Source: Vibrio lentus (GTDB taxonomy: Bacteria; Pseudomonadota; Gammaproteobacteria; Enterobacterales; Vibrionaceae). Taken from it: 64,000 nt of DNA. The DNA lies in NCBI RefSeq assembly GCF_002875945.1, contig NZ_MCZK01000102.1, positions 154,173 through 218,172 of the forward strand, in the 5' to 3' direction. The translations under genes and the position numbers were made by a program. Shown in pieces: positions 47,147-57,375 of this stretch; position 1 is the stretch's first letter; each line of letters starts with the position of its first letter. The notes beneath the pieces were generated by a model that did no database searches, was not told the origin of the DNA, and worked only from the letters and a program-made list of their open reading frames with translations.

Positions 47147-48190
47147 TTGAATAAACCAAACCACATAACATTCGCAACGTTCAATCTTTTGAACTACCTC
47201 GAACCACCGAATGCTTATTATGATTTTGAGAACATCTACAGCTTCGAGGAGTGGCAGAAGAAACAAGGCTGGATGGCTGAAGCGATTGGTTCATTAGATT
47301 GTGATGTGATCGGCTTCCAAGAGATATTTAGCCCGCAGTCTTTAGAGCAGTTAATGAATGATCTGGGTTATCCGTACTTTGCGGTTGTCGATTGCCCGCA
47401 TGTTGAAGATGATTACCTGTATACCTCGCCTGTCGTGGGTATCGCCTCTCGCTACCCGATTGAAAATGTGCAGCCTGTGACACCGGATTTAGAGCTACTT
47501 TCAGCCTTCAATCTTGGCGACAAATTCTCATTCAACCGAACACCTGCTCACGCGACGATTACGTTACCCCATTTAGGTTCGACCGACTGTTATGTTGTGC
47601 ACTTCAAATCGCAACGTCCAACCGAACCCAAAGCTGAACCGCCAGAATCCAGTGGCCGCTCAGCAGATAACAAACCGCAAAGCGACACCTTAGTTAAGCT
47701 TCATCAGGAACAACTAGGATCGTGGTTATCGAGTGTTCAACGTGGCCTAGAAGCTCAAATGCTGCATCAATACATCACCAATCAACGCTACCAAACCGAT
47801 CAACCTGTTGTGTTGATGGGCGACTTTAACAAGCCCCTATTCAATGATGAGTTCAAAGGGCTGTTGAGCTATTCATTGAATCGAGATGAAGCGAGCAGAC
47901 ATTGGTTATCGCACTTCCGATTAAGAGACAGTTGGGATCTCTATCATCAGCTGCATGAAGAAGACTTGCTCGAACAGCGCAAACCAACCCACTACTACGG
48001 CGCTTCAGGGTCAGTTTTGGATTACATCTTGATGTCGAACGAGTTTGATTGTCAGAACTCATCAAGCTTGATGGAGATCTCTAACTACACAGTGCTAGAC
48101 CATCACCTCATCAATCCTAGTTTTGAACACGACCAATTCAGTACTGACCATGCCATCGTCGCTGTCACCGCTCATATCCGTGAAGCCTAA
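47147..48190 (+). CDS. Endonuclease/exonuclease/phosphatase family protein
   Basis: A 347-residue protein from TTG (TAGGA upstream) with the EEP fold signatures: TFNLLNYLEPP (6-17), the metal-binding Glu in GFQEIF (about 56-61), MGDFNKPL near 225 and the catalytic STDHAIVAV near 333. No signal peptide. The family covers nucleases and phospholipid or sugar phosphatases; the exact substrate is unknown. Divergent from the beta-lactamase gene. Confidence 0.88.
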   Translation: MNKPNHITFATFNLLNYLEPPNAYYDFENIYSFEEWQKKQGWMAEAIGSLDCDVIGFQEIFSPQSLEQLMNDLGYPYFAVVDCPHVEDDYLYTSPVVGIASRYPIENVQPVTPDLELLSAFNLGDKFSFNRTPAHATITLPHLGSTDCYVVHFKSQRPTEPKAEPPESSGRSADNKPQSDTLVKLHQEQLGSWLSSVQRGLEAQMLHQYITNQRYQTDQPVVLMGDFNKPLFNDEFKGLLSYSLNRDEASRHWLSHFRLRDSWDLYHQLHEEDLLEQRKPTHYYGASGSVLDYILMSNEFDCQNSSSLMEISNYTVLDHHLINPSFEHDQFSTDHAIVAVTAHIREA

Positions 48191-48237
48191 CTATTCGATT
48201 ACATTCTCAATCAGATTCACCAAAGATAAGCATTAAA

Positions 48238-48266
48238 AAAGCCGCAGTTAAAAACTGCGGCTTTCC
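48238..48266. terminator. Bidirectional terminator between convergent genes
   Basis: A perfect 9-bp GC-rich stem (GCCGCAGTT / AACTGCGGC) with an AAA loop; T-runs on both strands. Confidence 0.88.
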
Positions 48267-48339
48267 ACTTTAGCCAAACGGGTTGAGCCAACCAACGCCC
48301 CATTTAGAAACCGATTTACCGTTTAGCAAAGTGTGAAAC

Positions 48340-48972
48340 TTAAAAGTTGTAAGTTGCGCCAAGGTAGAATGAATCTAATACAACGTCTTTCTCAACTTTT
48401 CTCTGATTCCAACTGTAACCCTCGTAAGTTTCTACAGTAAATGCATCCGCTTCGTAACCAAGTCTTAGGCTAAATTCTGGATGTTTTATTGGTGTGTATT
48501 CAACACCAACCCCCAGACGAACACCTGTACCTGTATCGTCGAAGTCTGAACCTGAAGGACGCGAACCATCAGAGTTTTTCATATCTAAATCGATTGAAGA
48601 TAATCCAATCGTACCAAATGGACGCACGCCATTATCAAATGTGTAGCCAAGATTTGCAGCAGCCGAAAATATTTGAGGAGTCCATGTAAAACCGTCTCCG
48701 CTTCGTGGGAATTTAGCAACAACATCACCGAAATCCGTGTACTGTAGTTCAAGTGATACAATACGGTTAAACCTGTAGCCTGCGATAATTCGGTAAGTAT
48801 TGTCTTCTGCTTCAAAAGTCACCGGGTCGTTATTTCCCGAAAACATACCACCATCATCCACACCAGACGTACCGATTGCGCCGCCTAGGTAGAAACCACT
48901 ATCTGCTGCCATTACATTGTTTGCTGCCACTGCTGACATCATAGCGATGCTTAGAATAAATTTGTTGTTCAT
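48340..48972 (-). CDS. OmpA-like outer-membrane beta-barrel protein
   Basis: A 210-residue protein with a signal peptide (about 1-22, VMAADSG) and an eight-strand barrel pattern, opening with GFYLGGAIGTSG and closing with an aromatic C-terminus (FYLGATYNF). Internal strand phrases like YRIIAGYRFNRIVSLELQYTDFGD fit small OmpA/OmpX-type porin-like proteins. Precise role unknown. Confidence 0.85.
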   Translation of the reverse strand: MNNKFILSIAMMSAVAANNVMAADSGFYLGGAIGTSGVDDGGMFSGNNDPVTFEAEDNTYRIIAGYRFNRIVSLELQYTDFGDVVAKFPRSGDGFTWTPQIFSAAANLGYTFDNGVRPFGTIGLSSIDLDMKNSDGSRPSGSDFDDTGTGVRLGVGVEYTPIKHPEFSLRLGYEADAFTVETYEGYSWNQRKVEKDVVLDSFYLGATYNF

Positions 48973-49382
48973 TACCGTTTGACCTTACTTATTACAAATC
49001 AAGATTGATGCGCCTTCCTGTGCTTCGCAATCTTGTTAGAGTTATCCGACACCCCGTCGAATTCGCGAGCAGGTTAAGCTCACAGAAAACAAAAAAATAA
49101 ATAAAAATATAACCACTTTGTAATTTCAAACAACAGAATCAGTAAAAACCAATTAAACACATGAATAATAACGAAATAAAAACCAACCATTTCTAGAAGA
49201 AAACCTCTCCTTGATTTTCAAACCATCCCATTTTTAGATTTTAATCACGTGAACTTACGCACGCTTACTTTCAGGAGTGGCGTTATTTCGCATAATCCGC
49301 GCGCTTTGATCATTCGCACACTTAGATAGCAGCGCAACCATCTTCAATCTCCACCATTCAAAATAAGACAAACCACAACATA
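48973..49382. other. 410-bp divergent promoter region
   Basis: AT-rich, between the outer-membrane protein gene and the winged-helix gene. No ORF, repeat or RNA element was recognised. Confidence 0.55.
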
Positions 49383-49697
49383 ATGAACCAGACCATAGAC
49401 CTCAACGGCTTAATCATTGATATCGACTCTCGAACTATTACTAATCAACAGGGAAACAAAATCACTTTACGCCCTCACCTTTTGGCAGTGCTCTGTTTAT
49501 TGCTAGAAAATACGGGAAGACCCATTTCGAAAGAACACATCGTTGATACCTGTTGGGACGGACAACTCTCATCTCCTCACGTTCTCGCCAACGTCGTCTA
49601 TAACCTACGTAACGTCTTTGCTCGTTTGAGAGCTCCAAACATACAGATAATTACCATCAACAAGTTTGGCTACGCATTATCGGTTGAATCCACTTAG
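49383..49697 (+). CDS. Stand-alone OmpR/ToxR-type winged-helix protein
   Basis: A 104-residue protein made only of the Trans_reg_C winged helix: beta strands up to residue 20, TLRPHLLAVLCLLLENTGRPISKEHIVDTCWDG (about 27-59), then HVLANVVYNLRNVFARL and the wing TINKFGYALSV. It has no receiver or membrane segment, so its signal must come from a partner or its own level. The ribose operon lies 330 bases downstream; no link is implied by the sequence. Confidence 0.85.
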   Translation: MNQTIDLNGLIIDIDSRTITNQQGNKITLRPHLLAVLCLLLENTGRPISKEHIVDTCWDGQLSSPHVLANVVYNLRNVFARLRAPNIQIITINKFGYALSVEST

Positions 49698-49872
49698 TGG
49701 CGAGAAGCTGGGGATTAGGAACAGCCATTGTCAGGCTAAACGGTGTGAATGACGCATCGTAAACATCTCCTCTTTCCATCCAATTCGATTCCCCCTAAAA
49801 CCCCCATATTCATCAGTTTTGTTCGTGTTTATGCAACTAATCGAGGTGACTAAGATCACCAAAAAACACCCC

Positions 49873-49888
49873 ATCGAAACGTTTCGAT
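49873..49888. promoter_or_regulatory. RbsR operator, upstream copy
   Basis: The perfect palindrome ATCGAAACGTTTCGAT, extended by one pair at each end, is typical of LacI-family operators with a central CG. RbsR is encoded at the end of this operon. Confidence 0.85.
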
Positions 49889-49950
49889 GATCGTTATCAC
49901 ACTCTAAAACAATCAAACGTGCAAATGATAAATCAGACACTATTATCACT

Positions 49951-49966
49951 ATCGAAACGTTTCGAT
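49951..49966. promoter_or_regulatory. RbsR operator, downstream copy
   Basis: The identical 16-bp palindrome, 78 bp centre to centre from the first and 58 bp before the rbsD start. Confidence 0.85.
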
Positions 49967-50023
49967 GGATTTTTCTTGAGTTGTTCTCAACCCATTAAAC
50001 GTTATTTTTCGATAGGTCGTGAT

Positions 50024-50443
50024 ATGAAAAAAAGTACTCTAATTAATTCTGAACTCTCTTACTTAGTGGCGACTCTTGGCCACACAGATGAAATCACGAT
50101 TTGTGACGCGGGCTTACCGATTCCAGACCACGTAACTCGTATTGATCTTGCATTGACTCACGGTGTACCAAGCTTTCAGCAAACGGTTAAAACCATGCTG
50201 GATGAATCTCAAATTGAAGGTGTTGTGATTGCAGAAGAGTTTGCGAAAGTAAGCCCAGAGCACCACGCTGCGCTGATTGATTTGATCAAGACAGAAGAAG
50301 CGCGTTGCGGCAAACCGCTTTCGATTACTTACATTACTCATGAAGAATTCAAAGAGCGCACGCATGAAAGCCGCGCGGTGATTCGCACAGGTGAATGCAC
50401 ACCATATGCGAATGTTATTTTCCAAGCTGGCGTAACGTTTTAA
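50024..50443 (+). CDS. rbsD: D-ribose pyranase
   Basis: A 139-residue protein from ATG 50024 (MKKSTLINSELSYLVATLGHTDEITICDAGLPIP). The His in LGHTDE is the catalytic residue of the family, and the C-terminus RTGECTPYANVIFQAGVTF is typical. It converts beta-pyranose ribose to the furanose form used by RbsK. First gene of rbsDACBKR. Confidence 0.96.
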   Translation: MKKSTLINSELSYLVATLGHTDEITICDAGLPIPDHVTRIDLALTHGVPSFQQTVKTMLDESQIEGVVIAEEFAKVSPEHHAALIDLIKTEEARCGKPLSITYITHEEFKERTHESRAVIRTGECTPYANVIFQAGVTF

Positions 50444-50563
50444 ACCGAGTTTGTTTTTAACCCAAACTTAGCGTTTGAAGCAAAACGTAACGACAGTCCA
50501 GCGTCATTGCTGAACAAAGATAGACACAACCAAATACAACTGGCCCCGAGTAAAGGAACCGAC

Positions 50564-52069
50564 ATGACTCAAGCCATTTTAGAACTTAGTTCAATTGAGA
50601 AAGCCTTCCCTGGTGTGAAAGCACTGGATAAGGCAAGCCTCAACGTTTACCCAGGACGCGTAATGGCGTTAATGGGTGAAAACGGTGCAGGTAAATCAAC
50701 GCTCATGAAAGTGCTCACCGGCATTTACCACTTGGATGGCGGCACTATCGCCTACCAAGGTAAACCAGCAGCATTTAAAGGACCTCGTGATTCACAACAA
50801 GCCGGCATTAGTATCATTCACCAAGAATTGAACCTAATTCCAGAGCTAACCATCGCCGAGAACATCTTCTTAGGTCGTGAAATCACAGGGACTATGGGTC
50901 GTATTCTTTGGAACGAAATGTACCAAGAAGCGGACAAGCTACTTAAACGTCTTAATGTAAAACACAGCTCGAAAACACTTTTAGGTCAGTTAAGCCTTGG
51001 TGAGCAACAAATGGTAGAGATCGCGAAAGCCCTATCGTTTGAATCTAAGGTAATCATCATGGATGAGCCAACGGATGCACTAACCGATACTGAAACTGAG
51101 TCGCTATTTAAAGTGATCAATGAGCTGCGTTCTGAAGGCTGCGGCATTGTTTACATATCTCACCGCTTGAAAGAGATTTTCGAGATTTGTGATGACATCA
51201 CCGTGCTTCGTGACGGTAAATTCATTGGCCAGTGTGAAGTAAAAGACACCGATGAAGATGGCCTAATCGAAATGATGGTTGGTCGTAAGCTGGACGAGCA
51301 ATATCCACGTATCGGCCAGAGCCACGGTGAAACCTGCCTTGAAGTGATTGGCCTGACGGGTTCTGGCGTTCATGACGTGAGCTTTACTCTAAAGCGCGGC
51401 GAAATCCTGGGTGTATCTGGCTTGATGGGTGCAGGTCGTACCGAACTGATGAAAGTGATTTACGGCGCTCTTCCGAGTGAGCGCGGTGTCATCAACTTAG
51501 AAAACAAAACCATTAACCCTGTTAGTCCAAAAGATGGCCTTGCCAATGGCATTGCATACATCTCTGAAGACCGTAAAGGCGATGGCTTGGTTCTAGGGCT
51601 TTCAGTAAAAGAAAACATGTCTTTATGTTCACTTGACCTACTGACTAACAAAGGTCAAATCCAACATAAAGATGAAGTGATGGCGGTTGATGACTTCATC
51701 AAACTGTTCAACATCAAGACCCCGACTCGCGAGCAAATCATCGGCAACCTTTCTGGTGGTAACCAACAGAAAGTGGCTATCGCTAAAGGCTTGATGACCA
51801 AACCAAAAGTACTGATTCTCGACGAGCCCACTCGTGGTGTCGATGTCGGTGCTAAGAAAGAAATTTACCAACTCATTAATAAATTCAAAGCCGACGGCAT
51901 GAGCATTATTTTAGTCTCATCTGAAATGCCAGAAGTGTTAGGAATGAGTGACCGCATCATGGTGATGCATGAAGGCCGTGTAAGCGGTGAATTTGATGCT
52001 AAAGAAGCAAACCAAGAATTATTACTGGCGTGTGCGGTCGGTAAAAAGATCAACGAGGACGCAGCATGA
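50564..52069 (+). CDS. rbsA: Ribose ABC transporter ATP-binding protein
   Basis: A 501-residue protein with two ATPase domains. The first has Walker [10 protein letters not shown] and signature [15 protein letters not shown]; the second is degenerate at its Walker A (GLMGAGRTE) but has [15 protein letters not shown] and Walker [11 protein letters not shown], the usual pattern of sugar importers. ATG at 50564 has AAAGGA upstream. Its stop overlaps the rbsC start. Confidence 0.96.
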   Translation: MTQAILELSSIEKAFPGVKALDKASLNVYPGRVMALMGENGAGKSTLMKVLTGIYHLDGGTIAYQGKPAAFKGPRDSQQAGISIIHQELNLIPELTIAENIFLGREITGTMGRILWNEMYQEADKLLKRLNVKHSSKTLLGQLSLGEQQMVEIAKALSFESKVIIMDEPTDALTDTETESLFKVINELRSEGCGIVYISHRLKEIFEICDDITVLRDGKFIGQCEVKDTDEDGLIEMMVGRKLDEQYPRIGQSHGETCLEVIGLTGSGVHDVSFTLKRGEILGVSGLMGAGRTELMKVIYGALPSERGVINLENKTINPVSPKDGLANGIAYISEDRKGDGLVLGLSVKENMSLCSLDLLTNKGQIQHKDEVMAVDDFIKLFNIKTPTREQIIGNLSGGNQQKVAIAKGLMTKPKVLILDEPTRGVDVGAKKEIYQLINKFKADGMSIILVSSEMPEVLGMSDRIMVMHEGRVSGEFDAKEANQELLLACAVGKKINEDAA

Positions 52070-53052
52070 GTACTAAAACCATGAGCAAAACAACTGAAGC
52101 TCCAAAGAAAAAACCGTTAATCAGCAAAGAGTGGCTGATTGATCAAAAGTCATTGATTGCTTTGATCTTCCTGATTGTTGTCGTTTCTTTCTTAAACCCG
52201 AACTTCTTTACGGTCGACAACATCCTGAACATTCTGCGCCAAACCTCGGTTAACGCAATCATCGCTGTGGGTATGACGTTGGTTATCTTAACCGCAGGTA
52301 TCGACTTGAGTGTCGGTTCTGTACTTGCACTTTGTGGCGCGTTCGCTGCCAGCATGATTGGCATGGAAATCCCTGTGATGATCGCAGTGCCAACCGCTCT
52401 AGTAGCAGGTGCAGCATTGGGTGCAATCAGTGGTGTGATTATCGCCAAGGGTAAGGTTCAAGCTTTCATCGCAACGCTTGTAACCATGACTCTATTGCGC
52501 GGCGTAACCATGGTTTACACAGATGGCCGTCCTATCTCAACAGGCTTCACTGACACAGCAGACGCATTCGCTTGGTTCGGTACAGGCTACGCAATGGGCA
52601 TCCCAGTTCCAGTATGGATCATGGTCGTGGTATTCGCAGCGGTATGGTACCTACTTAACCACACTCGCTTTGGTCGCTACGTTTACGCTCTTGGTGGCAA
52701 CGAATCAGCAACTCGCCTATCAGGCATCGACGTAGACAAAGTAAAAATCGGTGTTTACGCAATCTGTGGTCTGTTAGCAGCGGTTGCAGGCATCATCGTG
52801 GCATCGCGTTTGTCATCAGCTCAACCTACCGCAGGTATGGGTTATGAATTAGACGCCATCGCAGCCGTAGTTCTTGGCGGCACAAGCTTAGCCGGCGGTC
52901 GTGGTCGCATCATGGGCACATTGATTGGTGCTCTGATTATCGGCTTCCTAAACAACGCCCTAAACCTATTAGACGTATCTTCTTACTACCAGATGATTGC
53001 AAAAGCAGTGGTTATTCTTCTGGCGGTATTGGTCGACAACAAAAACAAATAA
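52066..53052 (+). CDS. rbsC: Ribose ABC transporter permease
   Basis: A 328-residue permease with about eight to ten helices. The motif [23 protein letters not shown] near 80 and [35 protein letters not shown] near 265 are family hallmarks. ATGA overlap with rbsA. Confidence 0.96.
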   Translation: MSTKTMSKTTEAPKKKPLISKEWLIDQKSLIALIFLIVVVSFLNPNFFTVDNILNILRQTSVNAIIAVGMTLVILTAGIDLSVGSVLALCGAFAASMIGMEIPVMIAVPTALVAGAALGAISGVIIAKGKVQAFIATLVTMTLLRGVTMVYTDGRPISTGFTDTADAFAWFGTGYAMGIPVPVWIMVVVFAAVWYLLNHTRFGRYVYALGGNESATRLSGIDVDKVKIGVYAICGLLAAVAGIIVASRLSSAQPTAGMGYELDAIAAVVLGGTSLAGGRGRIMGTLIGALIIGFLNNALNLLDVSSYYQMIAKAVVILLAVLVDNKNK

Positions 53053-53179
53053 AACCTATTCATACTCTAGGTTAATACAAGTAACACCCTGTTTTACCTT
53101 TAAATATTAGAATCTATAAATAATGTAACTACGAGCTAGGACTCACCTCCTAGCTCACCCTACACAAAGGACTTACACC

Positions 53180-54058
53180 ATGAAAAAATTAGCGACTCTT
53201 ATTTCTGCTGCTCTTCTTTCTACAACGGTATCTGTGTCTGCACAGGCGCAAGATACAATGGCAATCGTTCTGTCTACATTGAACAACCCATTCTTCGTAA
53301 CCATGAAAGATGGCGCAGAAGCGAAAGCGGAAGAGCTAGGCTACAAGCTTATCGTTCTTGATTCTCAAAACGACCCAAGCAAAGAGCTTTCGAACATTGA
53401 AGATCTAACCATTCGTGGTGTTAAAGCAATCCTGATTAACCCAACGGATTCAGATGCTGTGTCTAACGCTATTCGTATTGCTAACCGCTCAGACATCCCA
53501 GTATTAACGCTAGACCGTGGCGCAAGCCGTGGTGACGTAGTGAGCCACATTGCTTCTGATAACGTAATCGGCGGTGAAATGGCGGGTCACTACATCATGG
53601 AAAAAGTGGGCGAAAAAGCGAAAGTAATACAACTTGAAGGTATCGCAGGTACTTCAGCAGCTCGTGAACGTGGTGAAGGCTTCATGAACGCAGTAAACGG
53701 CAGCGACCTTGAGCTTCTTGCAAGCCAACCTGCTGATTTCGACCGTACTAAAGGTCTGAACGTAATGGAAAACTTGCTTGCAGCTAACCCAGACGTACAA
53801 GCCGTATTTGCTCAGAACGATGAAATGGCACTGGGTGCACTTCGCGCAGTTCAAGCTTCAGGTAAAGACGTAATGATCGTTGGTTTTGATGGCACTGAAG
53901 ACGGCATCGCAGCGGTTAACCGTGGCCTACTTGGCGCGACGGTTGCACAACAACCTGACCTAATCGGTTCTCTAGGTGTTGAAATGGCAGACAAAGTACT
54001 GAAAGGCGAAACAGTAGACGAGTACGTACCAGTACCTCTAAAAATCATCGCTAAGTAA
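53180..54058 (+). CDS. rbsB: D-ribose-binding periplasmic protein
   Basis: A 292-residue protein with a signal peptide (about 1-24, ending AQAQD). The ribose-binding residues are in [44 protein letters not shown] and [14 protein letters not shown]. Delivers ribose to RbsAC. Confidence 0.96.
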   Translation: MKKLATLISAALLSTTVSVSAQAQDTMAIVLSTLNNPFFVTMKDGAEAKAEELGYKLIVLDSQNDPSKELSNIEDLTIRGVKAILINPTDSDAVSNAIRIANRSDIPVLTLDRGASRGDVVSHIASDNVIGGEMAGHYIMEKVGEKAKVIQLEGIAGTSAARERGEGFMNAVNGSDLELLASQPADFDRTKGLNVMENLLAANPDVQAVFAQNDEMALGALRAVQASGKDVMIVGFDGTEDGIAAVNRGLLGATVAQQPDLIGSLGVEMADKVLKGETVDEYVPVPLKIIAK

Positions 54059-54104
54059 GCTTGTTTGTTACTAAGTAATTCAGTTTAACGCTGAAATCTA
54101 ATTA

Positions 54105-54130
54105 AGCAGGGAGTCCCCTATCTCCCTGCT
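54105..54130 (+). terminator. Hairpin between rbsB and rbsK
   Basis: A 9-bp GC-rich stem (AGCAGGGAG / CTCCCTGCT) with an 8-nt loop and no T-run. It may lower rbsKR expression or protect the upstream mRNA, as expected after an abundant binding protein. Confidence 0.6.
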
Positions 54131-54287
54131 CATTAGCTCACTGACTCAAGACAAAAACAAAAAAACCGACAGTGCATCGCTGTTTCTCATACGCCGTCTA
54201 GCTAGGCGAGCGATTTACGTAATGACAATTAACGTAATGAGAAAGACCCATGCATTTTCAAATACGATATATCATAAGGCTCGTATC

Positions 54288-55214
54288 ATGACTCAACTGA
54301 TTGTTTTAGGTAGCGTTAACGCTGACCACGTACTGCAAGTTCCTTCGTTCCCTCGTCCGGGTGAAACCTTGATTGGCGGTAACTATCAGGTCATCCCTGG
54401 CGGCAAAGGCGCAAACCAAGCAGTGGCCGCAGCGCGATTAAACGCAGATATTGGCTTTATCGCCTGTGTCGGTGACGACCCATTTGGCATCAATATCCGT
54501 CAAGATTTCGCCAAAGACGGCATCAACATCGACGGCGTGATCGTTGCAGACAACACGCCAACAGGCATTGCGATGATTCAAGTATCCGCAACGGGTGAAA
54601 ACAGCATTTGTCTTTCTGCTGAAGCCAACAACAAGCTGACTTGCGACCAAATTGAACCGCACCTAGAGAAGATTCGCGGTGCTAAATACCTACTGACTCA
54701 GCTTGAAACGCCAATTGAAGGCATTGAATACGCAGCAAAAGTAGCGAAGGAAAGCGGCACTCAAGTGATTCTAAACCCGGCTCCTGCTCGTCCATTATCA
54801 GATTCATTGCTTGCTTGTGTTGATGTGATTACACCTAACGAAACCGAAGCTGAAGTACTGACAGGCATTACCGTGACTGACAGCTCATCCGCTCATCAGG
54901 CAGCTTTGGCTCTGCACGCGAAAGGCATCGAGACTGTGATGATCACACTTGGCGCGAAAGGCGTTTGGGTAAGTAAAAACGATAAAGGCGAGCTAATCGC
55001 AGGTTTCCGTGTTGAAGCGACAGACACAACCGCTGCTGGTGACACCTTCAACGGCGCATTGGTGACAGGCTTGCTTGAAGACATGCCACTTGAGCGCGCG
55101 ATTAAGTTTGCTCATGCCGCGGCTGCTATTTCAGTGACTCGCTTTGGCGCTCAGACGTCAATCCCAAGCCGAGCTGAAACTGATGCGTTTCTATCAGAGC
55201 AATTATCAGCTTAG
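54288..55214 (+). CDS. rbsK: Ribokinase
   Basis: A 308-residue PfkB-family kinase from ATG 54288 (AAGG upstream). Substrate motif GGKGANQAVAAARL near 40, and the catalytic Asp in DTTAAGDTFNGALVTGLL near 250. Makes ribose 5-phosphate. The 160-bp gap after rbsB contains a hairpin. Confidence 0.96.
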   Translation: MTQLIVLGSVNADHVLQVPSFPRPGETLIGGNYQVIPGGKGANQAVAAARLNADIGFIACVGDDPFGINIRQDFAKDGINIDGVIVADNTPTGIAMIQVSATGENSICLSAEANNKLTCDQIEPHLEKIRGAKYLLTQLETPIEGIEYAAKVAKESGTQVILNPAPARPLSDSLLACVDVITPNETEAEVLTGITVTDSSSAHQAALALHAKGIETVMITLGAKGVWVSKNDKGELIAGFRVEATDTTAAGDTFNGALVTGLLEDMPLERAIKFAHAAAAISVTRFGAQTSIPSRAETDAFLSEQLSA

Positions 55215-55366
55215 CTTGATATCTATTTGAAGGCTTAACTCCTGAGCTAAACCGTCGTTAACGGGTGTTAGCCTTCAAATTCGGTAACAACAAATAACAA
55301 GCATAAGCCCCTGTATTCAGGCAGAATATCGCGCAACGTGGCAAGTTACTCCCACAAGGATTTTTT

Positions 55367-56368
55367 ATGGCAACAATGAAAGACGTCGCTCGGCTAGCAA
55401 AGGTTTCAACTTCAACCGTCAGCCATGTGATCAACAAGTCACGTTTTGTCAGTGAAGAGATAGCTGAGCGTGTTAACAGTGCGGCTAAAGAACTCAACTA
55501 CGCACCGTCTGCATTGGCTCGTAGTTTGAAAATGAAGCAAACCAAAACCTTAGGCATGCTGGTAACTACCTCAACTAACCCATTCTTTGGTGAAGTAGTG
55601 AAAGGTGTTGAGCGTCGTTGCTACGAGAAAGGTTACAACCTTATCTTGTGTAACACGGAAGGCGACAGCGAGCGCATGAAGTCATCTATCGATACTTTGC
55701 TGCAGAAGCGTGTTGATGGCCTAATGCTGATGTGTTCAACCCTTGAAGGTGAGCACATTGACGTATTTGAACGCTACCCAGAATTACCTATCGTTGTGAT
55801 GGACTGGGGCCCAATGTTGTTCGCGAGCGATAAGATCCAAGACAACTCGCATCAAGGTGGTTACATGGCAACCAAGCACTTGATCGATAACGGCCACTCT
55901 CAAATTGGGTGTATCACTGGCCCACTGCACCGCAATCAAGCATCGTCTCGTTATCAAGGCTTCAAGCAAGCGATGGAAGAAGCAAAGCTTGAGATCAACC
56001 CTAAGTGGATTGTTGAATCAAACTTCGAATGCGATGGCGGTTTTGACTCATACCAAACCTTAAAAGCGCGTGGCGAGATGCCATCGGCACTGTTTGTTAG
56101 CAATGACATGATGGCAATGGGTGTGATTCACGCTGCGGCTCAAGATGGCACATCGATTCCAAATGATCTTTCAATCATTGGCTACGATGACATCCACTTG
56201 TCGAAGTACATGACACCCGCTTTAAGCACTATCCACCAGCCAAAACACCGTTTAGGTAAAGCGGCCGTAGATACTCTATTGAACCGACTCAAAACCCCTG
56301 ATGCGTATCCGCAGGTTGTTGAGTTAGAGCCAACGTTAGTTGAACGAAGCAGCGTAAAAGCGATTTAG
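55367..56368 (+). CDS. rbsR: LacI-family repressor of the ribose operon
   Basis: A 333-residue repressor: helix-turn-helix at 1-25 (ATMKDVARLAKVSTSTVSHVINKSRFVS), hinge near 50 (LNYAPSALARSLK) and the periplasmic-binding-protein-like body. Probably binds the two palindromes upstream of rbsD; no copy of that palindrome lies in front of rbsR itself. Confidence 0.95.
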   Translation: MATMKDVARLAKVSTSTVSHVINKSRFVSEEIAERVNSAAKELNYAPSALARSLKMKQTKTLGMLVTTSTNPFFGEVVKGVERRCYEKGYNLILCNTEGDSERMKSSIDTLLQKRVDGLMLMCSTLEGEHIDVFERYPELPIVVMDWGPMLFASDKIQDNSHQGGYMATKHLIDNGHSQIGCITGPLHRNQASSRYQGFKQAMEEAKLEINPKWIVESNFECDGGFDSYQTLKARGEMPSALFVSNDMMAMGVIHAAAQDGTSIPNDLSIIGYDDIHLSKYMTPALSTIHQPKHRLGKAAVDTLLNRLKTPDAYPQVVELEPTLVERSSVKAI

Positions 56369-56394
56369 TGCGCCTTTCTACAAATCAAAACAAC

Positions 56395-56424
56395 AAAGGG
56401 CAAGGTTATCTAACCTTGCCCTTT
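56395..56424. terminator. Terminator of the rbs operon
   Basis: A perfect 14-bp stem (AAAGGGCAAGGTTA / TAACCTTGCCCTTT) with a 2-base centre. It lies between convergent genes and can serve both. Confidence 0.93.
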
Positions 56425-56452
56425 TCGACTCTAATGCGTTTCACTTGTCTTA

Positions 56453-57244
56453 TTAACGACTCAACGCAGACGCTATCTGCTGTATTTCGTCTAACACATC
56501 AACACCATTGTATTGAGGCGCAATAGACAAGTCTTGAATATCGATCGTTTCAACAGACTGATGCTCACTGAGTTGAAGCATTAAATCTCCCTTCGGTGAA
56601 TAGATTCTGCTGCCACCACAATATGTCGCGGTAAAGGCATCAACCACATCTTGCCCAACGCGATTACAAGTGACGATATGACAGCCTTCTTCTAGCGCTC
56701 TTGCTTGTGCAATGGCAAAGCTATGATGACCACCAAAATTCGCAGGATGAAGAATAACGTCTACCGACTGATACGCTCTCATGATCTCTGGGAACCAAAT
56801 ATCAAAGCAAATCGCGACACCGAACTTCAAGCCTTTAAAGTCGAATGTCAGTAACTCACTTCCTCTAGAAAAGTACTCTTTGTCGAATTTCGTTTGACTG
56901 ACTTTTCTGTATTTATGACGTACACCTGAGCCATCAACCACCACAACGCTGTTGTAATGCTGGCCATCATCTTCCTCTGCGATACCAGCAACGATTAACG
57001 TCTGATGTTTCTCGGCAAGAGCAGTTAACGAATCAATGGTCGGGCTGTTATTGAAATCTTCACACAGTTCATGAATTTCTGCAGCCTCGTTAAAGATATA
57101 TCCAGTAGAAAACAGTTCTGGCAGTAACGTGATATCACCCACTGACGTCTCGGCTTCTAAAAGCTCAGAGACTCGTGAGAGGTTCTTTTGTTTGTTTTTG
57201 TATTCAACTTCAAGCTGAACGAGGGTGATGCTGACACTATCCAA
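56453..57244 (-). CDS. Carbon-nitrogen hydrolase, TTG start
   Basis: A nitrilase-superfamily enzyme of 263 residues. The longer open frame to 57445 begins with 67 residues unlike the family and overlaps the LprI-like gene. I therefore choose the TTG at 57244, which has AAGGA six bases upstream and starts right at the first beta strand (SITLVQLEVEYKNKQKN). The triad is present: Glu in LLPELFSTGY, Lys in YRKVSQTKF and Cys in GVAICFDIWFPE. Substrate unknown; such short forms include omega-amidases. Confidence 0.87.
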   Translation of the reverse strand: MDSVSITLVQLEVEYKNKQKNLSRVSELLEAETSVGDITLLPELFSTGYIFNEAAEIHELCEDFNNSPTIDSLTALAEKHQTLIVAGIAEEDDGQHYNSVVVVDGSGVRHKYRKVSQTKFDKEYFSRGSELLTFDFKGLKFGVAICFDIWFPEIMRAYQSVDVILHPANFGGHHSFAIAQARALEEGCHIVTCNRVGQDVVDAFTATYCGGSRIYSPKGDLMLQLSEHQSVETIDIQDLSIAPQYNGVDVLDEIQQIASALSR

Positions 57245-57375
57245 AATCGAATCCTTACTGGGTAACACTTCAAACCTGATACTAAGAACGACAGAGTAAG
57301 ATAATCCCCTCTCACTTACTGATGCGAACGCCAACGGTTGAAGCAAGCGCACACTCTCATAAGCACTCAGTTCAT

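Larger units (their letters stand above)
49698..50023 (+). promoter_or_regulatory. Control region of the rbs operon
   Basis: The gap before rbsD. It carries two identical palindromic operators (49873 and 49951) and presumably the promoter between or after them. Confidence 0.8.

Noticed and set aside
46091..48190. Integron or transposon context for the beta-lactamase
   Set aside because: No attC-like site, integrase, transposase or flanking inverted repeat was seen.
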